DNA of 39,738 nucleotides from positions 1 through 39,738 of the forward strand of contig DATAEK010000234.1 in the NCBI GenBank assembly GCA_036258055.1. Direction: 5' to 3'. The stretch is from DATAEK01 sp036258055 (lineage in GTDB: Bacteria; Acidobacteriota; Vicinamibacteria; Vicinamibacterales; 2-12-FULL-66-21). The translations under genes and the position numbers were made by a program. The notes beneath the pieces were generated by a model, which did no database searches, had not been told where the DNA came from, and saw only the letters and a list, made by a program, of their open reading frames with translations. Below are positions 1 to 8,089 of this stretch, in pieces. Every line of letters begins with the position of its first letter. The first letter of the stretch is position 1.

Positions 1-330
1 CTCGAGCTCTTCCCGATCGATGAGATTCTCGCGCGCGAGCTGAAGATCGACCTCAAGAAGATCCGCTTCGAGAAGATGCCGATCGGATCGCCCACCTACG
101 AAGTCGTGGTGACGGGTGGTGGCGCGGAAGTTCTGCGGCAGACGTTCGAGCCCAAATACGTTCTGCGCTCCTTTTTTGACGTCTTCCCCGACTACGAAAG
201 GGTTCGCGTGACGACCGGCTGGATCAACGCCACGGTCGCGGGGCGACAAATCGTCGACAAGCGGATCGCGACGGATCTCGAAAAGTTCTGGGACCGCTTC
301 CAGGGCAACACGCTCAAGGCCATCTACTAG
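1..330 (+). CDS. C-terminal end of an ORF, probably the N-terminal part of the following M14-like protein
   Basis: The reading frame is open from the first base and ends at TAG 328-330, giving about 109 residues of a protein that begins outside the window. I recognise no catalytic motif. It contains a beta-rich stretch (around PTYEVVVTGGGAEV) and a helical end (KRIATDLEKFWDRF). The downstream M14 frame is the same frame (frame 1), and its first codons continue without a Shine-Dalgarno sequence. The join reads naturally as one helix-to-loop passage if the TAG is replaced by a sense codon such as CAG or GAG. I therefore think this is the upstream part of one long M14-type protein interrupted by a nonsense codon. 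A separate small-domain protein is the alternative. Confidence 0.6.
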   Translation, partial: LELFPIDEILARELKIDLKKIRFEKMPIGSPTYEVVVTGGGAEVLRQTFEPKYVLRSFFDVFPDYERVRVTTGWINATVAGRQIVDKRIATDLEKFWDRFQGNTLKAIY

Positions 331-336
331 CACGTG

Positions 337-2310
337 ATGGCCGTATCCAAAGGCAAGCCGCGTCCCGAGGATGCACCGTGGTTTGGCGAGCTGGTGGTGG
401 ATCTCACGCTCAGCGAGCCGAACTACCGGTTGAACCTGGACAACGAGCAGATCATGTCGCTCGAAAGTATCAATGAGGAGGTGTACTTCAACACGCTGCA
501 CTTCTTCGACGTGCTCGGCCGCTACGCGCGAGGCCAGGGACTGAACTACGTCGGGCGCGTCATTCCGCTCACGCATGCGAAGGGAGACGGCACAGCGGGT
601 CACGGGAAGATCACGTTCACCGGCTTCGCCACCGACCGTCCCGCCGTCGTTGTCTCGTACGAAGAGCGCGGCGGCCGCAAAGGCGAGGCACGCCGCAGCA
701 TCGGCCCCGTCGCGATCGAACGGCCGTCGGCGCTGGCTGCGCGCGTTCGCGACGGCCAGAACGGCCTCACCGAGCTCGATCTGCGGGTCAAGGTCGATAC
801 GGACAAGGATCAGCGCAAAGAGCTGCTCGTGAGGGCGCGCGCCGAGCAGGTCGACGCGCAGATGATGTCCGCGGAGCAGGTCAACGCGCTGATCGCGGCG
901 GTCCAGCGCTTGCGCGCGGCAGGCGTGTACAAAGACGCACTGGCCTATCACGACCTGGGCACGATCAAGGTCGCCGCCGGCTGGCAGTTCGAGTCCAAGC
1001 CTGACACCGAGCGCGTCGCGACGCTGACGCCGAACGGCACGCCGGCCCCGTTCCCCGACATCCTCAAGCTTCTGCCCGCCGGCTACAAGTACACCGGCGA
1101 GCGCATCGTGCAGTGGGATACGCCCATTCCGCCGCCCGAAGGACACCAGATGGTGGCGAAGATGGTGTCGGCCTTCAAAGAGGCGACGGCGTACAAGATC
1201 AGCCAGAGCTATCTTGGTAAGGACATCTGGGTGATGGAGCTGCATCCGGCGATCGAGTCGTCGCACGTCTCGATGGCGAAGATGACGACGCTCAAGCCGA
1301 CGATCGTGTACTCGGCGCGACAGGATGCGAACGAGGTCTCGTCTACGAGCCACACGCTGCGCCTCGCCGAGTTGCTGCTGACCGACCCCGAATACAAGGA
1401 GAAGTTGAAGAAGGTCAACGCCGTATTCCATCCGTTCACCAACCCTGACGGCGCGCAGCTCGCCTACGATCTCTACAAGCTCAATCCCGATTACATGCAC
1501 CATCCGGGCTATCTGGGTCCGCTCGGCGTCAGCCTCGTCTCGCGATGGGACAGCGACCCGACATACCCGGAATCAGGCAACCGTCCGAAACTCTGGCGGC
1601 GATACCTGCCGGACATCTTCCTCAATCCGCACGGCTACCCGTCGCACGAGTGGGTCCAGCATTTCTCCGAGTACGGCGGCTGGGTGCGAAATCGTGTGAC
1701 CGAAGCTCGCGATTGGCAGACGATGCGCGGGTGGTTCACGCCGGGGTTCAACTACCTCGACGATCCACGCTACCCGCGTCACAAGGACGCGGCATTCAAG
1801 ATCCGCGACATGTTCACCAAGAACATCGATGCGGTGCCGGAGATCCGCGCACTCAACCAGCGGGCCTACGATCGTTACCGGCGCTATGGACACGAGTTCG
1901 ACCGCGACACGTTCCGTCTCGATTTCACCAACAACGTGCTCGTCTACACGGCGTTGAAGGGACAGCGAGCCAGGGGCGGCGGCGATGAGGGCGGCGGCGC
2001 TGACGCGGCCGGTGGGCGCGGTGGCGGCGGTGGCGGCGACGACTTCGTCACCCGCAATCCGAACATCACCGTCTGGTACGGGAGCACCGAGGCCCCGGAC
2101 GAGACCGCCTACGGTCCGTGGATGAATCTGGTCGCCACGATGGGGCTGCAGTGGGACAAAGCGCTGCTGCAGTACCTCGTGGACGGCAACCATGTCGTCG
2201 AGCGCCAGGGAGAAAGCTTCTGGGGTGGCGTGACGCTGCGCCTCAATCGGGCGCGTCCGCCGAAGCCTGCAACGGAGAGTCGAACGACGACGACGTCACA
2301 GGAGCGGTAG
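337..2310 (+). CDS. M14-family zinc carboxypeptidase-like protein, 5' end uncertain (in-frame TAG just upstream)
   Basis: This looks like an M14 (carboxypeptidase A-type) metallopeptidase domain preceded by about 270 residues of beta-rich sequence. Seen: SARQDANEVSST around residues 327-338 and FLNPHGYPSHEW around 429-440, at the positions of the M14 HxxE...H zinc site. The first ligand is Asp330 instead of His; Glu333 and His432 are in place. NPDGAQLAYDLY follows the core as in M14 proteins. A Gly-rich low-complexity insert lies near residues 545-570. Start choice is weak: GTG 334 and ATG 337 are adjacent and neither has a Shine-Dalgarno sequence. No signal peptide is visible, which is odd for this usually exported family and fits a true start further upstream, before the TAG at 328-330. 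The family call is fairly sure; activity and intactness are not. Confidence 0.7.
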   Translation: MAVSKGKPRPEDAPWFGELVVDLTLSEPNYRLNLDNEQIMSLESINEEVYFNTLHFFDVLGRYARGQGLNYVGRVIPLTHAKGDGTAGHGKITFTGFATDRPAVVVSYEERGGRKGEARRSIGPVAIERPSALAARVRDGQNGLTELDLRVKVDTDKDQRKELLVRARAEQVDAQMMSAEQVNALIAAVQRLRAAGVYKDALAYHDLGTIKVAAGWQFESKPDTERVATLTPNGTPAPFPDILKLLPAGYKYTGERIVQWDTPIPPPEGHQMVAKMVSAFKEATAYKISQSYLGKDIWVMELHPAIESSHVSMAKMTTLKPTIVYSARQDANEVSSTSHTLRLAELLLTDPEYKEKLKKVNAVFHPFTNPDGAQLAYDLYKLNPDYMHHPGYLGPLGVSLVSRWDSDPTYPESGNRPKLWRRYLPDIFLNPHGYPSHEWVQHFSEYGGWVRNRVTEARDWQTMRGWFTPGFNYLDDPRYPRHKDAAFKIRDMFTKNIDAVPEIRALNQRAYDRYRRYGHEFDRDTFRLDFTNNVLVYTALKGQRARGGGDEGGGADAAGGRGGGGGGDDFVTRNPNITVWYGSTEAPDETAYGPWMNLVATMGLQWDKALLQYLVDGNHVVERQGESFWGGVTLRLNRARPPKPATESRTTTTSQER

Positions 2311-2700
2311 ATGGATAGACGATGGGGCCGATGGTCTATTCTCCCGTTGCCCATCGCCGCAGCGCCGGTCCGTATGCCGCGTTCGGACCCGGCACTATAC
2401 CCTTGCGGGTTGAGGCCTGCGGCGGCAAACCAGTGAGATAACGCGGGGCCGCGGTTCTGAATTTGGCACGGGGAGCTGTCTATGGGATCGATGGTGGTGC
2501 TCGCGGCGGCGATCCGCGACGCGGCTGTCGTGAACAGCAGCGTCTCCGCTCTCTCGATCTGCCGACAGCCTTGTCGGATGGACTGCTGGTCACGCCGGAA
2601 TCCCGATCCGTCAGGCTCCCACCCGTCTGATCGGTTCGCTTCGCAACCCTGAAACCGTTATTCAATCAGTGTGGCCGCAGGCCACGAGTTTGGAGGTCCT
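2311..2700. other. Intergenic gap, no convincing gene
   Basis: About 390 nt between the M14 gene and the clostripain gene. A 56-codon ORF (2482-2652, +) has an acceptable GGGGAG 6 nt upstream, but its product (beginning MGSMVVLAAAIRD) has no recognisable feature and codon use looks random, so I do not call it. A TGGCACG at about 2466 resembles a sigma-54 -24 element but lacks the -12 GC. The stretch presumably holds the promoter of the protease pair. Confidence 0.5.
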
Positions 2701-4320
2701 ATGGCAAACGATCCTGAATGGCTCGTGATGCTCTATCTTGCGGGCGACAACAACCTCAGCTCCGAGATGATCTGGGCGTTGAAGGAGATCGAAGACGAGG
2801 GTCTGCCATCGGGGTTCGAGATGACGATCCTCTACGACGCATTGTCGCCGTGCTGCCCGACCTATGTGTATGACCTGAGCGGGAAGACTCGAAACGGGCC
2901 GGAAGGCGCTACAGGCATTAAACGTGAGGCGATCGCTCCACTTCCTCTCATCAGCATCAACGGCACCAAATCACGAGTGTACGAGTGGGGCGAAGACTCG
3001 AGCAATCCGGAGACTCTCCGTAAGTTCATCGAGTGGAGCGTCGTCGAACGGCCTTCCAACCATCGCATGCTCATTCTGTCGGGTCACGGCAGCGGTGCCG
3101 TTGGGGACTTTCTGCCGGACGACCATGCCGGGAACGGTCTCAATCGCTCGTTGACGATACCCTCGCTCGAAAACGCGCTGGAAGACGCTCAGACCAATTT
3201 GCGGCCTCACCTCAAGGGGAAGTTGATCGATGTCCTCGGCATGGACAGCTGCCTCATGAGCATGGCCGAGGTCTGCTATCAGGTGCAAAAGTCGGTCGAC
3301 TACCTCGTAGGCTCCGAGGGATTCGTGCAGAATGCGGGATGGCCCTATGGTTGTCTGCTCAAGCAGCTCCGCCGCCGCATCGCGAACAATGAGGAGCTCA
3401 CTCCAGACCGAATCGCGGGATACGTGGTTCAGGACTACATCGCGTACTACCGTGAGTACCTGCCGGCCAACGTGTCGGTCGATATGGCGGCATGTGAGCT
3501 TGCCCGACTCGGTAATCCCGGTGACGCTTACGAGTCGAAAACGGTCAGGCGCAGGGTCAGGGAGTTGACGGACTTTCTCATCCCTCCATTGACCATGTGT
3601 AAGCCGGACACCGACGGGCCTTCCAACGATACGTCAATCCGCGACTTGGTCACCCTGGCCCACTGGCGGGCGCAGTCGTACAAGTTCGAGCAATACACCG
3701 ACCTGTGGGATTTCTGCCTGCAGCTTCGAGAACTGAGCAAAGGCTCCCCCAGTCCGCTCGTGAAGGAGATCGCCCAGGCTGCCGAACGCGTCCAGAACGC
3801 GATCGACGAAACAGTTGGTCGAAGCAACGGGACTGCCGGCCGACAGGACTACGAAGGGATCGACTTCCAACACTCGCATGGACTTTCGGTGTGTTTCCCC
3901 TGGTCCAGTGCGGCCTTCTCCGAGACCGACCAGAAGGCCTATCGAGAGCTGGCGTTCGGCCGTGACTCGGGCTGGGGCGACTTTTTGGTCGCGTACCTCG
4001 AGAGCAGCAGACGAGAGCTTCGCACGAACGGCGACAGACAGCTGCCGATGTTTGGCCTAGGTTCAGAGGACGCCAAGAGGAAGCATGAGGCCGCTCACCG
4101 CAACGCGCCCGACAGCGGCAAGAATGCTCCCGACAGCGGCAAGAACGCACCCGACAGCGGCAAGAACGCGCCAGACAGCGGCAAGATGCTGGCGCTGCTT
4201 CTTGGTTCCTCGCGCCTGAGTATGAAAAACCCGCCGCAGTCGGTGTATTTGCGGCCGACGCCGGAGGCCGATCAGGAGTATCCGGTCCCAGACTCTGAGT
4301 TGACGAGCCACCGAGAGTGA
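2701..4320 (+). CDS. Clostripain-like cysteine peptidase (family C11)
   Basis: A caspase-fold (clan CD) cysteine protease; family members usually cut after Arg or Lys and can self-process. Seen: the N-terminal strand WLVMLYLAGDNNLSSEM, the catalytic His129 in ILSGHGSG, and the catalytic Cys184 in GMDSCLMSMAEV, followed by SEGFVQNAGWPY and, near residue 390, the HSHGLSVCFPW segment typical of this family. ATG 2701 is chosen over GTG 2671 because GGAGG lies at 2692-2696. No signal peptide is evident, so a cytoplasmic location is likely. The C-terminal tail carries four NAPDSGK repeats (4102-4185) and ends in a Pro-rich stretch. The TPR-CHAT gene starts 52 nt downstream, probably in the same operon. 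The natural substrate cannot be told. Confidence 0.85.
   Translation: MANDPEWLVMLYLAGDNNLSSEMIWALKEIEDEGLPSGFEMTILYDALSPCCPTYVYDLSGKTRNGPEGATGIKREAIAPLPLISINGTKSRVYEWGEDSSNPETLRKFIEWSVVERPSNHRMLILSGHGSGAVGDFLPDDHAGNGLNRSLTIPSLENALEDAQTNLRPHLKGKLIDVLGMDSCLMSMAEVCYQVQKSVDYLVGSEGFVQNAGWPYGCLLKQLRRRIANNEELTPDRIAGYVVQDYIAYYREYLPANVSVDMAACELARLGNPGDAYESKTVRRRVRELTDFLIPPLTMCKPDTDGPSNDTSIRDLVTLAHWRAQSYKFEQYTDLWDFCLQLRELSKGSPSPLVKEIAQAAERVQNAIDETVGRSNGTAGRQDYEGIDFQHSHGLSVCFPWSSAAFSETDQKAYRELAFGRDSGWGDFLVAYLESSRRELRTNGDRQLPMFGLGSEDAKRKHEAAHRNAPDSGKNAPDSGKNAPDSGKNAPDSGKMLALLLGSSRLSMKNPPQSVYLRPTPEADQEYPVPDSELTSHRE
4102..4185 (+). repeat. Four tandem 21-bp units coding NAPDSGK
   Basis: Units start at 4102, 4123, 4144 and 4165. 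GACAGCGGCAAG is identical in each; the Asn, Ala and Pro codons vary only at third positions, so the peptide is kept while the DNA drifts. It forms a charged flexible linker between the protease core and the C-terminal tail. Confidence 0.95.
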
Positions 4321-4372
4321 GCTGACTCATCGTCGCGGCCCGACCGCCGCTCGCGGCGAAAAGTCCCGAACC

Positions 4373-7300
4373 ATGAACAGAGCCCACCACCCAGGCCGGT
4401 CGTTACTCCAGAAGTGTCAGTCGTCTGGAGTGACGCACCGGGTGGTCGGGCTGCTCCTGTTCATGATTCCTGCCTTCGGTTCCCCGGGGGCGGCTCGAGA
4501 CCAGTCGTGTGCGCCGCAGGTCGAGGAGGAAGCGTTCCCGCCGGTGGTGGGCGCGCGTCTTGTCCGCGCGCTCTCAACCGGTGGTTCCGATCGTTACCGC
4601 ATCGAACTTCGCGCGGGCGATTTCCTAACCATCGAACTCAGGCCGCAAGGTATCGACCTGGGCGCGCGGCTGCTTGCGCCCGACGGCACATCGCTCGCCG
4701 ACGTGAGCCACAGACAGTCCGGCGAGCGAGTGCTTTCCGCGATCTCCCGAACCTCCGGTATCCATCAGCTCGAGATCAGGGCGCTCGAAACGTCCTCCGT
4801 CTCGGGCTGCTACGCGGTGTCGATCAGGGAACTGCACGTCTCCGAGCCGCGCGACAGCGCCCGCGTGCAGGCGCGGTCGGTCTTCGTACGAGGGGAAGCC
4901 CTCTGGGCGGAAGCGCGCCGCGACGCCGCAACCAAGGCGCTCGTCCAGTTTCAGCGCGCGTCAGCGCTCTGGAAGGGTGCCGCGGACGATTCTGGACAAG
5001 CCATTGCCCTGCGGAAACTGGGCACCGCCCTGCACGCCCTGGGGAGACCCGACGAGGCGCTGAAACCGCTCCTCGAGTCCTTGGAGCTTGCACGTCGAGC
5101 CGGTGAGACCGAGTCGGAGGCGGCCGCGCTCAATGCGCTGGCTCGCGTCGACCTCGATCTGGGGCGAATGGAAGAGGCCTCCGCGCACGCCGAGCGCGCC
5201 CTGGTCGTGAGCCGCGCGAACCAGATTCAGTCGCGTGAAGCAGAAGGCCTGAACGTGCTCGGCGACATCTACTTTTTCAGCGGACGATTTGTTGAAGCGT
5301 TTGACGCGTACGTGAAGTCGGTCGATCTCTCAAAGGCGCTGTCGGATCGCGAGGGCGAAGCGGCGGCGATGGTGAACAAGGGCTACGCGGAGGTCGATCT
5401 GAGCCGTGTGGGCGACGCACAGGCCTCGTACCAGCAGGCACTCGCACTCTGGACGGTTATCGGCGACCGTCGTGGCCAGGCCGCGACCCTGACCGCTCTA
5501 GGGCATCTCCATGTCGCGATTGGAGAAAACGAGCGCGCGCTTGACCAGTATCGTCAAGCCAGCGCACTGGCCGACCAGTTGGGCGATTTCATCGGTCGAG
5601 CCCGAATTCAAGCAGGGTTGGGCGCCGTCCATCTCAATCTCGGGGAACCAGCGCAGGCAATCCCGTACTACAGAAGGAGCGCGGAGCTTTTCCGCGCCGC
5701 GAAGTATCCGAATGGCGAGGCCACGGCACGCTTGTGGCTCGGTGCGTCCCTTTCGTCCTTCGGTCAGCAGACGAAAGCGCTTCAGGAGCTCACGCGGGTG
5801 CTTGCGCTGGCAAGGTCAGTCTCCGATCGGCGCCTCGAGGCTCAGGCACTCGAAGGCCTCGGCCGCGCGCATCTCGCGCTCGGTGAGCCACGGTCGGCCC
5901 TTCAACGCTTTCGCGAATCGCGACATCTCGCGGGCGAGATCGGGAACCAGAAGTGGGAGATCTACTCGCTGAACGGCATCGCGATGGCGCTCGATCGACA
6001 AGGCGATCACGAGCAGGCACTGACATACCTCACGGAAGCGCAGCAGATAGGCGAAGAGTTGAAGAGCCGATTCGCGAGCTCGCTGACTCTCTTCAACCTC
6101 GCGCGCGTGGAGAGTGCCCTCGATCGTGTCAACCAGGCCGTGACTGACGTTCAGGCCTCGCTCGAGTTAGCGGAAACGCTCCGCTCGGACGTCGCGAGTC
6201 TTGACTTGCGAGCCTCGTACGTCGCGTCGGTCCGGGACAGACACGAGTTGGAGATCGAGCTGCTCATGCGCTTGAACGAGCGCCGCCCGGGCGAGAAATA
6301 CGACGTCCTCGCCTTTGAAGCCAGCGAACGCGCGCGGGCTCGTTCACTTCTCGACGGCCTTGCCCAGACGCAGGCCCGCATTACCGAAGGAGTCGCACCC
6401 GAACTCCTCGAACGCGAGCGATCCATCAGAAGCTCCTTGAACGCCAAGACGCAGCAGCTGGCGCGAATTCAGGGCGAAAGCGGAAAGGCCGATGAAGCGA
6501 GCGCGATGCGCCACGAAATCGATTTGATGAGCGCTACGCATCAGGAAGTGGAGGATCAGATCCGTGCCGTGAGCCCTCGCTACGCTGGTCTCACGCAGCC
6601 GAAGCCGCTCAGCCTTCAAGAGGTCCAGACCCTGGTCGTCGACGACCAGTCGGTGCTCCTGCAGTACTTCCTTGGCAAGAACCGAAGCTACGTCTGGGCC
6701 GTAACTGCTAAAGAAATCGACGGCTTCGTGCTGCCGGGCCGCAAAGAGATCGAGCGACGGGTGCGCTCGTATCGCGAGGCATTGACCGCCCCGGCAAGCG
6801 TGCCTCAGGCGGGACAAGGCCTCTCATCGGACGGCCTTGTCCAAGCGCGGGCGCTCGGCCGGATCCTACTCGGTCCCGTGGCAGGGTACTTGAGCCGGTC
6901 TCGTGTGCTGATCGTCGCCGACGGCATTCTCCATCTCCTTCCTTTCGCCGCCCTGCCAGATCCGCGGACCCTGGTGTCGGCCAGGCCAGACACCGTTCCT
7001 CTCATCACCCGACACGAGGTGGTCAATCTGCCGTCGGCGTCCACGCTGGCGCTGGTCCGTGGAACCTGGAACCAGGAGAGACGTTGGTCGAAGACGGCTC
7101 GGATTTTCGCGGACCCGGTCTTCACAGCCGATGACCCGAGAATCACCAAGGGCAAGGCTGTCACGACGGCCGGCGTGAATTCCGTCGAGAGTCGGATGGG
7201 GACCGCAGATTCCCTGAAGCGCGCGTTGCGCGACGTCGGCGGTCCGGGAACGACCGCCGTACCGCGACTGCTCGCGACGCGGCGCGAGGCTCGCGATATC

Positions 7301-7831
7301 GCGAGGCTTGTGCCGGGAGTGGATGTCGCACTCGACTTCGAGGCCAACCGCGCCATGGCGATGAGTCCCAGGCTCGCTGACTATCGGGTCATCCACTTTG
7401 CCACTCATGGACTCATCGACAACAATCATCCGGAATCGTCGGGAATCGTGCTCTCGCTCTACGATGCAAAAGGCCAGGCCCAGAATGGCTTCCTGCGACT
7501 GCACGACATCTATAACCTGAACCTCCCAGTCGATCTGGTCGTGCTCAGCGCGTGCAGTACGGCGCTTGGCAAGGAAGTCGTCGGCGAAGGTCTCATCGGA
7601 CTCGTTCGCGGGTTCATGTACGCGGGGAGCCGCCGTGTCCTGGCCAGCCTCTGGAAGGTCGACGATGAAGCCACCGGCGAGCTGATGATGGAATTCTATC
7701 GGGCGATGTTCGAGAGGAAACTTCCACCGGCGGCCGCGCTGCAGGCGGCCCAGATCGAAATGCGCAAGAGCGGGCGGTGGGCTCATCCCTTCTACTGGGC
7801 GGGATTCGTACTGCAGGGCGAATGGAAGTGA
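4373..7831 (+). CDS. Secreted TPR-CHAT protein (caspase-like protease)
   Basis: 1152 residues. An N-terminal hydrophobic segment (VVGLLLFMIPAFGSPGAA, about 25-42) looks like a signal peptide after a long n-region. Next comes a beta domain of about 100 residues resembling the pre-peptidase C-terminal type (AGDFLTIELRPQGIDLGARL). TPR repeats then run from about 190 to 560 (for example ALDQYRQASALADQLGD). A helical linker and a CHAT domain (about 800-1150) follow. The CHAT catalytic dyad is visible: His1012 in VIHFATHG and Cys1061 in LVVLSACSTALG, then ASLWKVDDEATGELM. CHAT domains are caspase relatives; TPRs usually bind the partner or trigger. It lies 52 nt after the C11 protease. The signal peptide suggests action outside the cytoplasm, unlike the CRISPR-linked TPR-CHAT proteins. 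A shorter start leaving a cleaner signal peptide is possible. Confidence 0.88.
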   Translation: MNRAHHPGRSLLQKCQSSGVTHRVVGLLLFMIPAFGSPGAARDQSCAPQVEEEAFPPVVGARLVRALSTGGSDRYRIELRAGDFLTIELRPQGIDLGARLLAPDGTSLADVSHRQSGERVLSAISRTSGIHQLEIRALETSSVSGCYAVSIRELHVSEPRDSARVQARSVFVRGEALWAEARRDAATKALVQFQRASALWKGAADDSGQAIALRKLGTALHALGRPDEALKPLLESLELARRAGETESEAAALNALARVDLDLGRMEEASAHAERALVVSRANQIQSREAEGLNVLGDIYFFSGRFVEAFDAYVKSVDLSKALSDREGEAAAMVNKGYAEVDLSRVGDAQASYQQALALWTVIGDRRGQAATLTALGHLHVAIGENERALDQYRQASALADQLGDFIGRARIQAGLGAVHLNLGEPAQAIPYYRRSAELFRAAKYPNGEATARLWLGASLSSFGQQTKALQELTRVLALARSVSDRRLEAQALEGLGRAHLALGEPRSALQRFRESRHLAGEIGNQKWEIYSLNGIAMALDRQGDHEQALTYLTEAQQIGEELKSRFASSLTLFNLARVESALDRVNQAVTDVQASLELAETLRSDVASLDLRASYVASVRDRHELEIELLMRLNERRPGEKYDVLAFEASERARARSLLDGLAQTQARITEGVAPELLERERSIRSSLNAKTQQLARIQGESGKADEASAMRHEIDLMSATHQEVEDQIRAVSPRYAGLTQPKPLSLQEVQTLVVDDQSVLLQYFLGKNRSYVWAVTAKEIDGFVLPGRKEIERRVRSYREALTAPASVPQAGQGLSSDGLVQARALGRILLGPVAGYLSRSRVLIVADGILHLLPFAALPDPRTLVSARPDTVPLITRHEVVNLPSASTLALVRGTWNQERRWSKTARIFADPVFTADDPRITKGKAVTTAGVNSVESRMGTADSLKRALRDVGGPGTTAVPRLLATRREARDIARLVPGVDVALDFEANRAMAMSPRLADYRVIHFATHGLIDNNHPESSGIVLSLYDAKGQAQNGFLRLHDIYNLNLPVDLVVLSACSTALGKEVVGEGLIGLVRGFMYAGSRRVLASLWKVDDEATGELMMEFYRAMFERKLPPAAALQAAQIEMRKSGRWAHPFYWAGFVLQGEWK

Positions 7832-8030
7832 CGCGGATGTGCCCAGCCCGAGGAAGTCGCGGACGAGACGATGGATCGAGTGGCTCGCCGGCGGAGGGAG
7901 ACTCGGCTCGCCGCCGAGATTGGCAGGTACTTGGCGTGAACGACGCGGGCGAAGAAACGCGCAGGGCCACATCAATTCGACGTTGATCAGGAGCCTACGC
8001 GCCACGTCGAGTGTGCTACGCTGAAACGAC

Positions 8031-8047
8031 GGCCGCGCAGCGCGGCC
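8031..8047 (+). promoter_or_regulatory. GC hairpin upstream of the AddB-like gene
   Basis: GGCCGCGC and GCGCGGCC flank a single A, a perfect 17-nt palindrome 42 nt before the AddB-like start. There is no U-tract, so it is not a standard terminator. It may be a leader structure or end the CHAT transcript. Confidence 0.3.
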
Positions 8048-8089
8048 GAAACGGTGACCCGGCACGGCGTCCGGGATGAAAGGTCGGCA

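Noticed and set aside
2466..2482. Possible sigma-54 promoter (TGGCACG)
   Set aside because: The -24 half is good, but the expected GC of the -12 element is displaced, so the pair does not fit the required spacing.
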